From Amblyornis subalaris (Eukaryota; Chordata; Aves; Passeriformes; Ptilonorhynchidae), in NCBI GenBank assembly GCA_018881555.1, contig JACAXG010000018.1, forward strand, positions 7,563,634 to 7,627,633: a DNA stretch of 64,000 bases, written 5' to 3'. The position numbers and the translations under genes are program-made. The notes beneath the pieces were generated by a model, which was given only the letters and a program-made list of their open reading frames with translations, was not told where the DNA came from and made no database searches. This document shows, piece by piece, positions 38,701 to 50,600 of this stretch. Within the stretch, counting starts at the first letter, position 1; the number at the start of each line of letters is the position of its first letter.

Positions 38701-38964
38701 TTGATGACTTTATCATAAAGACCAAATAGAGAAAATCTACAACTGCACCTACACTATGAACGTCCAAGAAAAAAAAAATAAACTGCTCAATAATAAAGTA
38801 GCTCTAACAAAAGATGTATCAGTTCATTTGGATTTTCCAGCTCTCTATAGTTATTTTTGTCAAAAAGCAAAATCCATCTCATTTTCCAGAAAACCAGCTT
38901 AGGGCAAAGCAGAGCAGATAATATGGTAAAAGTTCAGAAGTACAGCACTGTCTGTGTCCTGGAG

Positions 38965-39125
38965 ATGGGTTTGACACATCACAGGTTTAGCTAGAGGGAA
39001 GGGGTTGAGAATAGACACTTCTGTCAGCTATTTAAAATCTTGAAGACCTCCTGTCCTCCAATTAAAGTGATCAAGGAAGTCTGTAACAGCTTGTGTAGAA
39101 NGACTGTGCACCACTCCTATTGAAG
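38965..39125 (+). repeat. Unassigned dispersed repeat, copy B
   Basis: The partner of 35985-36125. TTTAGCTAGAGGGAAGGGG begins at 38986 and the 31-base shared block is 39051-39081. The copies are about 3 kb apart in direct orientation and clearly diverged, so this is probably two members of an old interspersed family rather than a recent duplication. Confidence 0.6.
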
Positions 39126-40350
39126 CCCAAGTTTAGTCATGTAATTTGTGGTGTCAAACAACCGGTGTTCCTAAATCCAGCAATATTAGAAAAGAGGATT
39201 CTTCTCAGAATCAGAAAACCTAAGTTTACCATTTTCTACTGTCTGGCAGTAAGTGGGTGGGAGAAAGAAGAATGAAGGCATCTGGAGGAGTGCCCAGATG
39301 CCTATGCCTTCGGTGGCAGCTGAGTCCTGCCAGTGGCACTGCCCTCCCGGAGCCACAGCCCTGGGGGCAGGTCAGGGCTGGGGGTCAGCTGAGAGCAGCA
39401 TGCCAGGATCTGCTTGAAGGAGAAGCAGATGTCAATGGCAACTTGCTGACCAACTGCCCTCCTTCCCCGCTCAGAGCAAGATTCAGGGCTTGTGAAAATC
39501 CCCCAGCAAAACCAAAATGATGAGTCAATAGCCATAGCAAGATGAGTGCTGAATTCTGTGCCACATTTGTGGCAGATAGGATTGAGACATACGATTCATC
39601 AGTCAGAAGTATTTAGGAGGAAAAAAAAAAACCAGTAATTTTTTTGTAGGAACATGCATGAATTCCAGAAGTTTCATGAACTCTGAACTGCATGTTGGCC
39701 ACACATCCCCATCTGAAATACACTGGAACATATTTTAAAGACCAGTCACACAACCAAAAATGGTTTCTTTTCCTTTGAAGATAATTTGTTCACCTCTTTC
39801 AAGCATGCCTGGCAGTAATTTTCTGTGCAAGTAAAGGACTAAATTAGCAAAGAGATGTAAACAGGTCAACCTCTGCCTGGGATAACCTGGGAAGAGGCAG
39901 GTGAAAGTTGCTTCTAAGGCGCCAACTATCTGCCTCCAGAGCTGGCATATAATTGCCCTGAGTCTGACACAGAGCAGACCAGTCACAGTGCAAAGCCTTC
40001 AGGGAACATTTAAACTGTGATAACACCAGAGAGGTGGGTACATGATGGCAACCAGTGCTTTCAAATAAATTAAAATACAATTCATATAAATATTGGTTTT
40101 ATGTAAAACATTTATGTCTGAGAAATATTTTTTTGATACAGATGTTTCCTTACAGATTTTGAGAGAATAATAAATAGAGAAGTGATGAATACAGCACAGT
40201 CAAAAATGTTATTTGATTATTTTTGTCATTTGTCAAATAAGCCCCTTGACAAAAATAAAAAGTTTTAGAAGACTGAGTAGGTACAGAACAAAACCTCCAG
40301 TACAGAATGAGCCAGGAAGCCTCCAGCTTTCTNTCAGCAAAACAGTAGCT
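39126..40350. other. Non-coding DNA
   Basis: Unique sequence with a GC-richer block at 39.26-39.50 kb, where + and - frames overlap without any domain. An A run lies near 39621-39632. No gene supported. Confidence 0.45.
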
Positions 40351-40683
40351 CATTGCTCTCTACAGCTTCCTCAAGAGGGGCGGTGAAGAGAGTGGTGCTG
40401 ATCTCTTCTCCCTGGCATCCAGTGCCAGAACACCAGGGATTGGTCCAAAGCTGTACCAGGGGACATTTTGACTGGGCATTAAGAAGCATTTCTTTACCAA
40501 GAGGGTGGTCAAACACTGGAATAGTTTTCCTAGAGAGGTGGTCAATGCCCCAGGCCTCTCAGTGTTTAAGAGGCCCTTGGACAATGCCCTTAATAACATG
40601 CTTTGACTTGCAGTCAGCCTTGAAATGGTCAGGCAGCTGGACTAGGTGGTCATTGTAGGTCCATTCCAACTGAGTTCTGTTCT
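40351..40683 (+). mobile_element. CR1 LINE 3' end (avian chicken-repeat-1 type)
   Basis: A clear CR1 3' terminal region on the + strand. It shows CTCTCTACAGCTTCCTCAAG, TGGTGCTGATCTCTTCTCCC, CACCAGGG-type and GGACATTTTGACTGG blocks, then the hallmark 'AGGGTGGTCAAACACTGGAATAG' region, AGAGGTGGTCAATGCCCC, and the end 'GTCCATTCCAACTGAGTTCTGTTCTATTCC'. The 5' end is truncated, as in nearly all CR1 copies. Two overlapping short antisense frames and one + frame here are by-products. The usual ATTCTRTG 3' microsatellite is replaced by an ATTCC array, listed next. Confidence 0.9.
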
Positions 40684-40758
40684 ATTCCATTCCATTCCAT
40701 TCCATTCCATTCCATTCCATTCCATTCCATTCCATTCCATTCCGTTCCATTCCATTCC
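40684..40758 (+). repeat. ATTCC pentanucleotide microsatellite at CR1 tail
   Basis: Fifteen tandem ATTCC units in register, with one variant unit (GTTCC at 40744). It directly follows the CR1 end, so it most likely arose by expansion of the LINE's own 3' tail repeat. On the - strand it reads GGAAT. Confidence 0.95.
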
Positions 40759-42519
40759 ATCCTATATTTCTATCAGGCCAGACAGTTAATATAGGCTTTT
40801 CTTAGGCACAGGCCTCTCTTAGGCACATGCTTAAGCGGTTCATTACACAGGGATGGATTTAATCCTGCCTCCCCAGACTTTGCAGGAACAGAGCTGCCCA
40901 TCTACAGATTTTTCTGGAACAGGACTGGTACTAAAAGATGAAAGTATTAAAGGTGTCTCTGGATGCTAATCCTAGTAGTGCAGGGGGGACACACAGAGCT
41001 TGAATGATTCTAAGAACAAACCCNGTGAAAAGAGGTGGCAGTTAATTAATACTATTCTCAGACCCAGATGTCTGCCCATCAGCACACTTCACATTNGTAC
41101 CTCAAGATAGCACAACATGCTATTAGCATGTTAAAAAGAAACTAAGTAGTGTCCTGACAAAAGCAAAAGATAGAGTTTGTATCATTTATATGAATCCACA
41201 AAAGCACATTTTTAATATAAATATGTCACAGAACAAGTAATCTTCAAATGAAATGTTCTTTTTTACTATCAAATGTCTTTAATGTTAGAAAAACATAAAC
41301 CCAGCTTATAAATAAAACCGCATAAACACTTTGGTACTGGCAATAAATTGAGAATAATTGACCTTGTCCTATCAAAGGATGAGTGTATCTTTAGATCTTA
41401 AGTGCTGTGAATGGTTATGAACAGGCTTAAAGTACTGAGCAGCAGCAAGCTAAGCACAGCATGCACAGCGCATTTCACAGGGTATTAAATAGCCGAGGTT
41501 GGTAGAACCTCTCCCTTGGTTTAGTCTTAAGGCGTTTGATTTCTAAAACTACAGTCCATACAATATCACACGTCAGTCCTATCTCTGTTTACACTAATTA
41601 GGTATTTNATTATCAAAAAGACACCTCGTACTATCCTGGTGCATCTATGTCTGTTTTCTTATGGCTATGTGCCTGATCCCAGCTTTTAGAAGGACTGACA
41701 CCGTCCTGTCTCACAAGGGAATATTCCCCTTCTGCTCCACTTGATGAGGAGCATCAAGGAGAGAACACTTCCTCAGGTGTGATGAAAATAAGGCAAATCG
41801 TTTTGTCCTCGTGGTATAGGGCCTAACCCTCACACCTGAGGATGGACTAATCACTGCCAGCAGCCTGGAGTGGGATCAGTGTGCCCACCCCTCCAGAAGG
41901 CCAGTGCCTAATGACACACTTACGTGGCACGTGGAAGATCAGAGGTTGCCCATGTAACATCCCAGATGGTCAAATACCAGCACTGGAGTCTAACAACACC
42001 AAGACATAACTGCACTGCCATTCCTTTACAGCCTCTACCTTACATGTAAGACTCATTTTCTCCCGAATACTCCTACATAACAGTTCCCTATGCCAGTATC
42101 ACACTTTGAAGCATGATGTGTATGTATTACATATATGAAATCCAATAAAACAACAGCCCAAACAGCAACTGTAGGCAGAACTGATAAAGAACTGCCAGTT
42201 CATATGCCTCTGCTCAGTTGCCAATCACGTTATGAAGCCTCCACACTATCCTTTGTCACAGTAACTCATGTGGATGGAGGGGATGGAGGTCCACCCAGCC
42301 CACCCACCCCTGGGCTGTGGAGCCTGCAGCCATAGACCTTAAATATCAAAATGGGCAACAAAATAAATTTTTTAAGTTAACAATTAATCCAGCAGTAGAT
42401 CTTTTTATGATGATCATCTTGAAAATTCAATAGTCAGTAGAACAACAAAGAATTAACAGTTTCAGAAGTTATTGGTCTAAGATAACTGAATCGTGTGCAT
42501 TCTTCATTAGTGCAAAAAC
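40759..42519. other. Non-coding DNA
   Basis: Unique AT-rich DNA. A short imperfect direct repeat (TCTTAGGCACA twice) lies at about 40799-40826. A tRNA-like phrase near 41806 does not continue as a tRNA. No gene supported. Confidence 0.45.
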
Positions 42520-42592
42520 AAAAAAAAAACCAAACCAAACAAAAAAACCCCAACAACAAAAAAAAACCAGAAGCCAAACACACACACAAAAA
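42520..42592. repeat. A/C-rich low-complexity tract
   Basis: Runs of A interrupted by CC, CAAC and CAAA, ending in a short CA run. Similar A/C-rich tracts occur at 14.5 and 57.0 kb. It is simple low-complexity DNA. Confidence 0.85.
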
Positions 42593-45500
42593 TTTCATCA
42601 ACTTCACTATTTGAAGGCATTCATCGTTCACAGCAAACGCAGTACAATGGTGCTATTGGATATACTACACCCGAATCTTGCCTTTGAGCAACCAAGTAAG
42701 ATTTGCCAGTACTTTCACATCCAGTATCATGGAGGAACACAGGGAAGACTTGTGGATTAATACCAGAAGCAGCAGATTATATTCCATGCCTGGAACACTA
42801 GGTGTTCAATAGCACTGTTTTGGCTACCACCAACACAGAACAACAGTGCCACTAGCNCTACTGTGATCAGCAGACATAAAAATTTTGAAAGAAAAAAAAA
42901 AAAAAGAATCTGCAGGTTCTTTCGCTTGTGTTTCCATCATCACAGAATGGCATTTATGTCCCTGTGAAACAAGGAAGAAACAAAACCCAAACATTTTGAT
43001 GGCTTAACATTTTGCATTGTTTTAGTAGATCTGAGAGAATAAAAACTTAAAAAAATATTGAATTAGGAACTGGAAATTTTACAAGGTTTAAGAGAGGCTA
43101 CTCTAGACAGAACAGGAAATAACATGAAAATTTTACATATTACTTCAGACAGGGATTTCTAAATCTCCCTTTCCAAAACATTCACTCTTCAGCACTGCCA
43201 TACCTTGAAGATGTGAACAAACTACATGGACATGCCCACACACATGGAGAGATATATGCCTGCACATATAATTCACATACATATACTGTGATTATCCAGT
43301 GTTCTTCTCCAATTAATATTAACTTCATGGGCCATACTGTAAAGAAGAGAGGTTATTGTGTCTCTTGCACTTTATACTGTGTTGCTGTATTCCCAGCCTT
43401 ACAAAAGCCTGATAAGCTCTCATTTCAGACAAATTACTCCTGCTCCCCACAAATGTATATAAGAACTAAAAATTAAATGAAAATGGCAAGACATGTCTGC
43501 TTTTATTATTCCATAGGAAACGATCATCAAACTGCTGAAGGCTCTGACAAAATGCCTGTTTTCCATCAATTGCATCCCTATCTTGATGAAAGATCCCAAA
43601 TTATTCTGGAATGACTTAAATTTTTCTTGCTCTACACCCCTCCCTCTGCAATACAGGCAGTGTATTTTAGGCTATATAGTAACTCAGCACATCAAGGACA
43701 AAGCTTAATGTAAGCTTGAGACAGAGGCCATACTCCGATTGAGCCATCAATTAGGAAGAAAATTGTGGCTTTCAAGATCTCAGTATGTCAGCAGAGGGAT
43801 TCACGGCTCTGACAAGTTGCTGGGATCGGTGCACTGTTCCTTTCTCAAGACATTTTGGATTACTGTTTGCTCTCACTTGCAGAAGAAAAATTTTCTTTTA
43901 AACTAACTGGAGTTACTCTGTCATCTCAGAGAGCACAACTTTCCCTGGATGGGTAAACGTGAAGGAAAATCCATTTGTTTCTATAAATATGCAGGACTTT
44001 TTTCTTTAAATATTGACATCCAGACCCTTATAGATTTCTTAACCTTTAGTCTATCAGCACAATTGCGGTCACCCAAATATGTGCCTGGCCTGTGGTAAAA
44101 CTGTGCTAGCTTTGTGACAGCTATAGATCTGTTGGATGTCAGAAGCTGTTCCCAAGGAAACATCAGGAAAAGGGATTATAGGAGGTTTTGAAAACCTGTT
44201 CTGAAGGTCTGCTAAGAGGAGCAAGAAAGCCCACCTTCCTCCATGAAAAATCAAAAATAGATATAGACCACTACAACAGTCTGAGATGATGAGAACAATA
44301 GAAGATAAAAAGTTGAAGTTCAGTGATAAAAACAGAATTATCATTTTAGCACCACTTTTTTTTTACTTAATAGAAAACCGACTCCTTCCAGATAGAGAAT
44401 GTGATCCATATATCCCCTTGAAAGAAATACTGTAAGCTTCTTCCTTCTTTTAGTAGTAAGCTGATGTTTATTCATGTGCATGGAGCTACCGCACAGACCT
44501 CTCACAGCATGACGAGTGTGCTGGCTGAAAGGTATGATAGATGACGACTATCGCCAGAATTTTTAAAGGAGGATGCTCAAGCTTGGCTGCTTAACCTATA
44601 TTTAGCCTGCTAAATAAGCAGCCTGATTTTTCGAAGTGCAAAGTGAGAATTGCTATGTCTCTCACTATGAGAGGGAGACTGGCACACCGGCCGCTCCACG
44701 GCGCTTGCCATGTGACACCACAGCCTGCCTCCAACCCCAGGACCAAGCCACAGGTACCCACCACCACACACCCCGATGCACAGGTCTCACATGTTGAAGC
44801 CCAAGAAAACTGAAATGCTTCCCAGGATACTCAGCACTTCGGAAAATCAGGACACTTATTTAGAAGACTAAATATGGATATAAGACCCTAGTGCTAAAAA
44901 AAATTGGCCCATTTAAGAAGAAAGGATGTACACCATTACCTTGGAGCTCCCCAGCAGACAGGACTGAAGAGAAGCTCTGGCTCTGCAGTGCTCACTCTAA
45001 AATCAGCTCCTTTCAAGACTGATGCTCTGCCCTACTCTGGGACTTCTAAAGACCTTGCAGTGTGAAGAAATATGGGATGAGTTACAACCAGAGTGAGAAT
45101 TGGATAACCCTTTCCCAGGGGCTTCTCTGAACATCTCACTCAGATGTAACAGAGCTGCAGTCCCAGAGCAAAACATCTGCAACCCCCATGCCTGTGCTCC
45201 AGCTGAAGGGAAGCTGATCAAGACAGCATTTCTGCCTGGGAAGGAGATGGACAGTAAAGCACCCATGCAGGAGTAGCAGAGGACATTGTCTCCTAAGAGA
45301 TAAGTAAGAGATAAGGTCCCACCTTCGTCCATCTCAGGGCTGTAGGTATGACACCTACAACACACGTGACTTCTTCCCTCACTGTGCTGCCACCACTACT
45401 GTGTAGTGGTATGACACTCTCTGACCCAAAAAGAGGCAGAACCACCTGACTGGAAATTAATTCTTGCCATGGCATGCTTGGTTTGCAGCCAGGTACTAGA

Positions 45501-46440
45501 GGAAAATTGCTTCCGTATTTTCCCAACTCACTCTTCACTCATCTGACCCAGCAGAAACAGCCCAAATCAGGGAAGGACAGATTTCCAGATTGTTTAGTGG
45601 TGTACAAGCTAGCTGCAGGTACCTCTACAGCTCCAGCTCTCCTCCTGCTTTTCCCTCATCACCTCCAGGTCTTCCATTCCCTAACCCACTTGTGGAGCCC
45701 AATCCTTCNGGGCAGTGATCTCCCATGCTGTGCCTGCACTGTGACCATCTCCTCTCCTTTACCTCCACACACCTGCTTTCACAACTTCATAGAGAGAAGG
45801 GATCATTTGGCTTTGATATTCACAACATCCTCATTTTATACTTCATTTTGCCAGGAATACAGAGAGATAATCAGAAAGGCACCACGACACAAGCCACAAG
45901 CATTACTGCACGGAGTATCATCTCCTCTGAAAAGAGATTTGTATTTCCTTCCCTAGAACAAAGTTCTAGGAAGGGGATCAAACTAAACCAGCTTTTCTTC
46001 TGGGGGAAGGGAGCATGCTTTGTAGCATTTAGACGGCTGCAGTAACTCCTGCCAAGCTGGGACTCTTGCACAGCTTCACCTGACAGGAAGAAAATCAAAT
46101 CACCACGTTACCTGAATTTGGTATAATGGCATAACCAAAATAAAGTAATCAGTAACAACAACAACAATAATAAAAATCTTTAAAACTCTTTGTAAGTAGC
46201 AGAAAGGGGGGGAAAAAAAGAAATCACTTGGTTCCACAATTCTTGAATATTGCTGACCGACTAATTAAAATGCAATAGAGCAGAAAAAAGTGCACAGACG
46301 ATGCTTAGGATATAATGTAAAGAGCAATCACAACCACTCAGTGGGGCTTAGCAGGTCTGAAACAGCATCTAATTCTGCAAACTCCAGAAAGGTACTGCAT
46401 AATGTAAACCCTANTGCTCTGCACACTTTAATGAAAACTG
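42593..46440. other. Non-coding DNA
   Basis: Unique DNA with an A run near 42888-42905. The 160-codon + frame (45474-45956) contains an N, overlaps another + frame and shows no domain. A small AAC/AAT run lies near 46156-46172. No gene or RNA recognised. Confidence 0.45.
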
Positions 46441-46790
46441 CCTGCCTTTGGATTGAATTGCATGCACATCTACTGTGAGTCCAACACGATAAAGAAAACA
46501 AGCATTGTGCATTTAAACATGTTGCCTCATTAAAAGAAGCTGAAAGAAATCCCTTGTTACAGATTCTATGACAGGATTAAGTAATAGGGTGACAGGTGGT
46601 GTATTATTATTTTTAAATGGAATAAACTTGTACATATGCAGACACAAGGCACATATTTCCTTTGATATTACAGTAGGCACCTGCAACTTGTTATTGCAAG
46701 GATCTTTATTAAGCAAGTGTGCATTTAGTAACGTCTGCAGATTTATAAAACTATTTACTTGTCCTACAATTTGGAACAGATAGCTTTGGA
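46441..46790. other. Enhancer-like tract with paired E-boxes
   Basis: Complex AT-rich DNA with CAGGTG at 46593-46598 and CACCTG at 46678-46683, which are the same E-box on opposite strands, together with TAAT and ATTA cores. E-box plus homeodomain texture suits a tissue enhancer. It is inferred from motifs only. Confidence 0.25.
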
Positions 46791-46979
46791 ATCTTACAAC
46801 TATTCTTTACAAGAAAATAAGAATATTATGATAACTGCTCTCATAGGAATATGCTTTCAGGCATTGTTACAAATAAACATATATGTTTCACCTATGCTTA
46901 GCTAAAAAAGTTCAGAGATTTTTAGTGCTGAGATTTAATCTACTTGCAAGCATATGTCTTTGTATCACTAACCTGCCAG

Positions 46980-47340
46980 CTAGCTTCCCGTCGCAGCCCT
47001 TTTATCCAGTTTTCTTCTAAGTCCTTATTCTCTCTCGTGGATGTTTCATCCATAGCTGATGGAGCTTGCACAAACTCGATTGGCCACTGGCTGTTACACT
47101 CTCTTTGTAAGCCTTTACCGAGGCAGCAGCAAGTGCAGTTCGGTGACAGACTGTCATGAAGAAAATGTCACATCACGGGTGGGGGGAGACAAGGGGGGAG
47201 AGGGATGGGAGGGGAGTGAAAGGGTCGACACGAAGGATCCACACGTGAAAAGATTTGGGGGAGTGTGACCGCCGTCTGACATGTTCCCGCTGGTCCAGCA
47301 AATGCATCGCTGCAGCCAGGGAGTTCGCAGGGTAATGACA
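46980..47340. promoter_or_regulatory. CpG-elevated patch with a strong G-quadruplex motif
   Basis: About 15 CpGs in 360 bp, against near absence in the flanks. At 47177-47214 the + strand carries six or more G runs of three or longer separated by 1-6 bases (GGGTGGGGGG, GGGGGG, GGG, GGG, GGGG), a robust G-quadruplex pattern. Possible splice-donor-like GTAAG lies near 47107. It could be a weak promoter, an enhancer or an unmethylated element. No TATA box or reading frame decides it. Confidence 0.35.
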
Positions 47341-47690
47341 GAGGGTTGGTGACATTGTGGAACAGCCCTAATTAAATGTAAAGTATAGCAGAACTGCTAA
47401 TACTATCCAAAGCCTTTCCCAAAAGTGTTTTTTTCACATATTGCAATAATTTTCTCATTTGGTGTCACTATAATTAAGAATGTATTGGGGGTGTGGATTC
47501 AAGCAAAAGAAATACAAATAGCTGCTGGGTCTGTTTAAAAGAAAATATTTCAACATATCTGTTTGAAAAGNGCTTCCTGAACTGCTCTGCAGCCAATAAA
47601 CATGAATAATAATACAGGCCATTTTGATAGAAATGGGCTCATTACCATATTGGCTGCTGAGCTCTTTCAGAGCGCAGGTTCAGCAATGCA
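47341..47690. other. AT-rich stretch resembling conserved non-coding DNA
   Basis: Directly after the CpG-elevated patch. It contains TAATTAAA near 47371, ATTGCAATAATTTT near 47440 and CCAATAAACATGAATAATAAT near 47592. Complex, with homeodomain/forkhead-like cores and no repeats. Inferred enhancer-like. Confidence 0.22.
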
Positions 47691-50600
47691 GAAATGGGTT
47701 CAGCAGGACACAAGTATTTCAACCTCGAACCAGAAAAAATTAGTTCCAATGTGAGATATTTTAAAAAAACTGCTTGCACTTGCTCTCTATGCATCGCACC
47801 AAGAGATGCCTGCCACAAACCCTGAGCATGGCCAGGCTCTCCTTATGATGTTCTTTATCACTCCTTCACCAAGCACCACCATCTTTCATCTCTCAAGAGA
47901 CAGCTTAGTCTCCCCATCAACTCCTTAAAACACCATCTAGAGTTTTTTACCAAACTAAAAACCAAAAAAACCTAGAGATAAACACTTCATTGTAGTGTTT
48001 CTCACAGATTAGCTGAAAACATTGAGATCATTGCACGTAGAAATTAAGGTTTCAGTCAGTGACAAGGAACAAACTCTTGTTTGGAAGTACTGATTCAGTA
48101 CAAAATCAAATATTAATTTTTAATTATGCTTTTAGCTGAAACAACTCTTTTCTGTAGAAAAAAATATACTGTGATACCTTTAAAATTCATAAAGTTTATT
48201 ACTATTAGGATGAGTTTTTTTTTTTAAAGTGTTGACTATCTGTCATTGTTTATTTACTAAACAGACAAAAAGAAACAGATTAATTTTTAGGTTCATTTTT
48301 TCTCCTGGGGATTGTTATTTGCAGACCCCAGCCACCCTCCTGGGCTGAGCCAGACCTTTGCACAGGGCTGCTGAAATAGAAACAAAAGCCCCTCCCTTTG
48401 CACCTTTCTTTTAGGCTGCTGGAAAACATTTCCATTTGCCTCAGACTTCACAAATACCTATTGTCAAAAATTTGGGGTCTTCCACAGCTTGACAATGTCT
48501 TTGCCATAAAACGAAGCGTGCCAAGCAGTACTTAGCATATGTTGCTCCACACTGTGGCAACATCATGAGCCTCCCCGAATTTCTTCTCTGCTGTTTTTTT
48601 TTCCTCTCCTTTCTCCTTTTAGTTAAACAACCAGGGAAGCTTGGGCAGTGTGGGTTTCTGCTGCATCCAGTGTGACTTTTGGAATTGTGTTACATACTGG
48701 AAGTGCACGTGGACACCAGCTCCTCTTACACATAAGGATATTTTATTTTTAGACCCAGGAGCACAAGGTAAAGCAGTACAAACACCAGAAGGAGCCAGAT
48801 GCTTGCACAGACACAGAGGGAGCATCAGGCTGGCAACAAAAGAGATGCAAAGGGACTTTTCATTCATAAATTATTAGAAATTTGCTCTCTGCGTGAAAAA
48901 ACATTAATTTTTACCTAATTAAACAGAGACACCAGGCAAAGATAACCCAAAGCCACCAACCTGGCCTTGGTGGAACGCACCCCGAGCCTAATGCTACCCA
49001 CCCACTGTTCGGCAGCAAAGGAGCGCTTGGTCCACATTAGCAGGGTGACAAAGGGCCCGCAGTACCACCGATGCCNAAACCTTCCGCCCAGATGATAACA
49101 AAATACAGTGACACAGATAACAAATCCTTGAGATTTTTAAGAGTGCTGGCATTTGCGAAAGGCAGCATCTAGGCAACAGCTGGTCTGATTTTGGAAGGGT
49201 ACAATAAAAAAATTAAAAACAAAGCAAGAGGAATTCTTGTCTTACTCTGCATATGGCACAGACAGATGCAAACCAACACACCAACATATTTATACTGGGC
49301 CAGGAGCACAATTTTAAATCTAAGATGGATAGCGCTCAGAAAGGGCTTGGCTATAATTGTAAATATTAGCAATGCTTCCAATCTAAGCTCCTCTGGATTG
49401 CAATGAATTATTTTGTGACTTTCCCTTGTCTTTTTTACCACCATGAAAAAGCCAAAATTGTGCATGAGCTGCAAGAATATGAAGACGTTTATTGATGGAA
49501 ATCAAACTACTTTTTTCATCCACAGTGTTTTTGATATGTTAGAGCCTGAAGCTAAGAAAACATAATAAAAACAATATATAGATGAGAACTTCAATTTTCC
49601 CCTACGTATGAATCAGTCACTTATTTGCTAAGAATCAAATCTAACGCCACATAGTTAAAGAAGCTCCATACATCATTCTCCGTAATCCAGTACTCAGCTC
49701 AAATGTACCTTGCTTGAAGTTCATACAACATACTTGATTTTACACTAAACAAAACACTTCTGGATATTACAGCTTTGAGNCTAATAGGCTTTTGCTGCAA
49801 TTTCACCTCCAATAGTGAGAAACAGTGTGAGAACAGATTTATCAACACAAGGTAACAGGGATGCTTCAGAAATCCATCCTGAGGATTGGGTTCGACTCTT
49901 AACAACAGGCTAATTTTTTTTTAATATATCTCCAATTTATTACTGTGATACCACTATATAGCTGCCAGCAGCATGAAGAAACAAAAGTGAGAAAAACATA
50001 AGGTTTTTTTGAATACTGAACTGCTACTCAAGCACATCCCAGTTTTTCAAAACACTTCAACTGTGAAATGGGTGCTGCTTCTGGGCAAGGACTGGCTTCT
50101 CACACTCACACAGCCCTTCCATGCCTAGCCACCCGAGCACAGTAGCATGACCTATGTTGGATATGGTCAGGAGCATACATCTCCACCACGTCAAGGTTGC
50201 CCAAAGACCTTCAATGGCATAATCAGGAATAACAATGAAGCAGGAAACGGTTTGGGTGCCTCTTGGTGACCTCAGTGCTACGAAGGGTCTTTAGTGGAGA
50301 ACTGAACTCCACTCTTTGGAAACACAGCATCATGCTGGATATCAGTAGACTAACTGATATCGTTATTGGAGGGATGCAAAGATAAACATAAGTGATTTTT
50401 GCCATCTCCTTCAAAAGCTATGATGAGGTCAGCTCAGACACAGCACAGAACAGGTCCATCACATCTCAACAGATTTATTTCAAAGTGTTATGTTCTCCTA
50501 ACAGTCTTAGATATGCCCACCTTTCATTTCCTTCTCCCTAACCAAACACTGTACTCTGATCTCTGTTACCAGTTCCACATGAATTAAACCCTGAAGTCTA

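Noticed and set aside
41800..41875. tRNA-like start (TCCTCGTGGTATAGGG)
   Set aside because: The opening resembles a tRNA D-arm, but no anticodon stem, B box or acceptor pairing follows.
45474..45956. 160-codon + strand open frame
   Set aside because: Contains an N, overlaps another + frame in a different phase, has no domain and no splice or promoter context.
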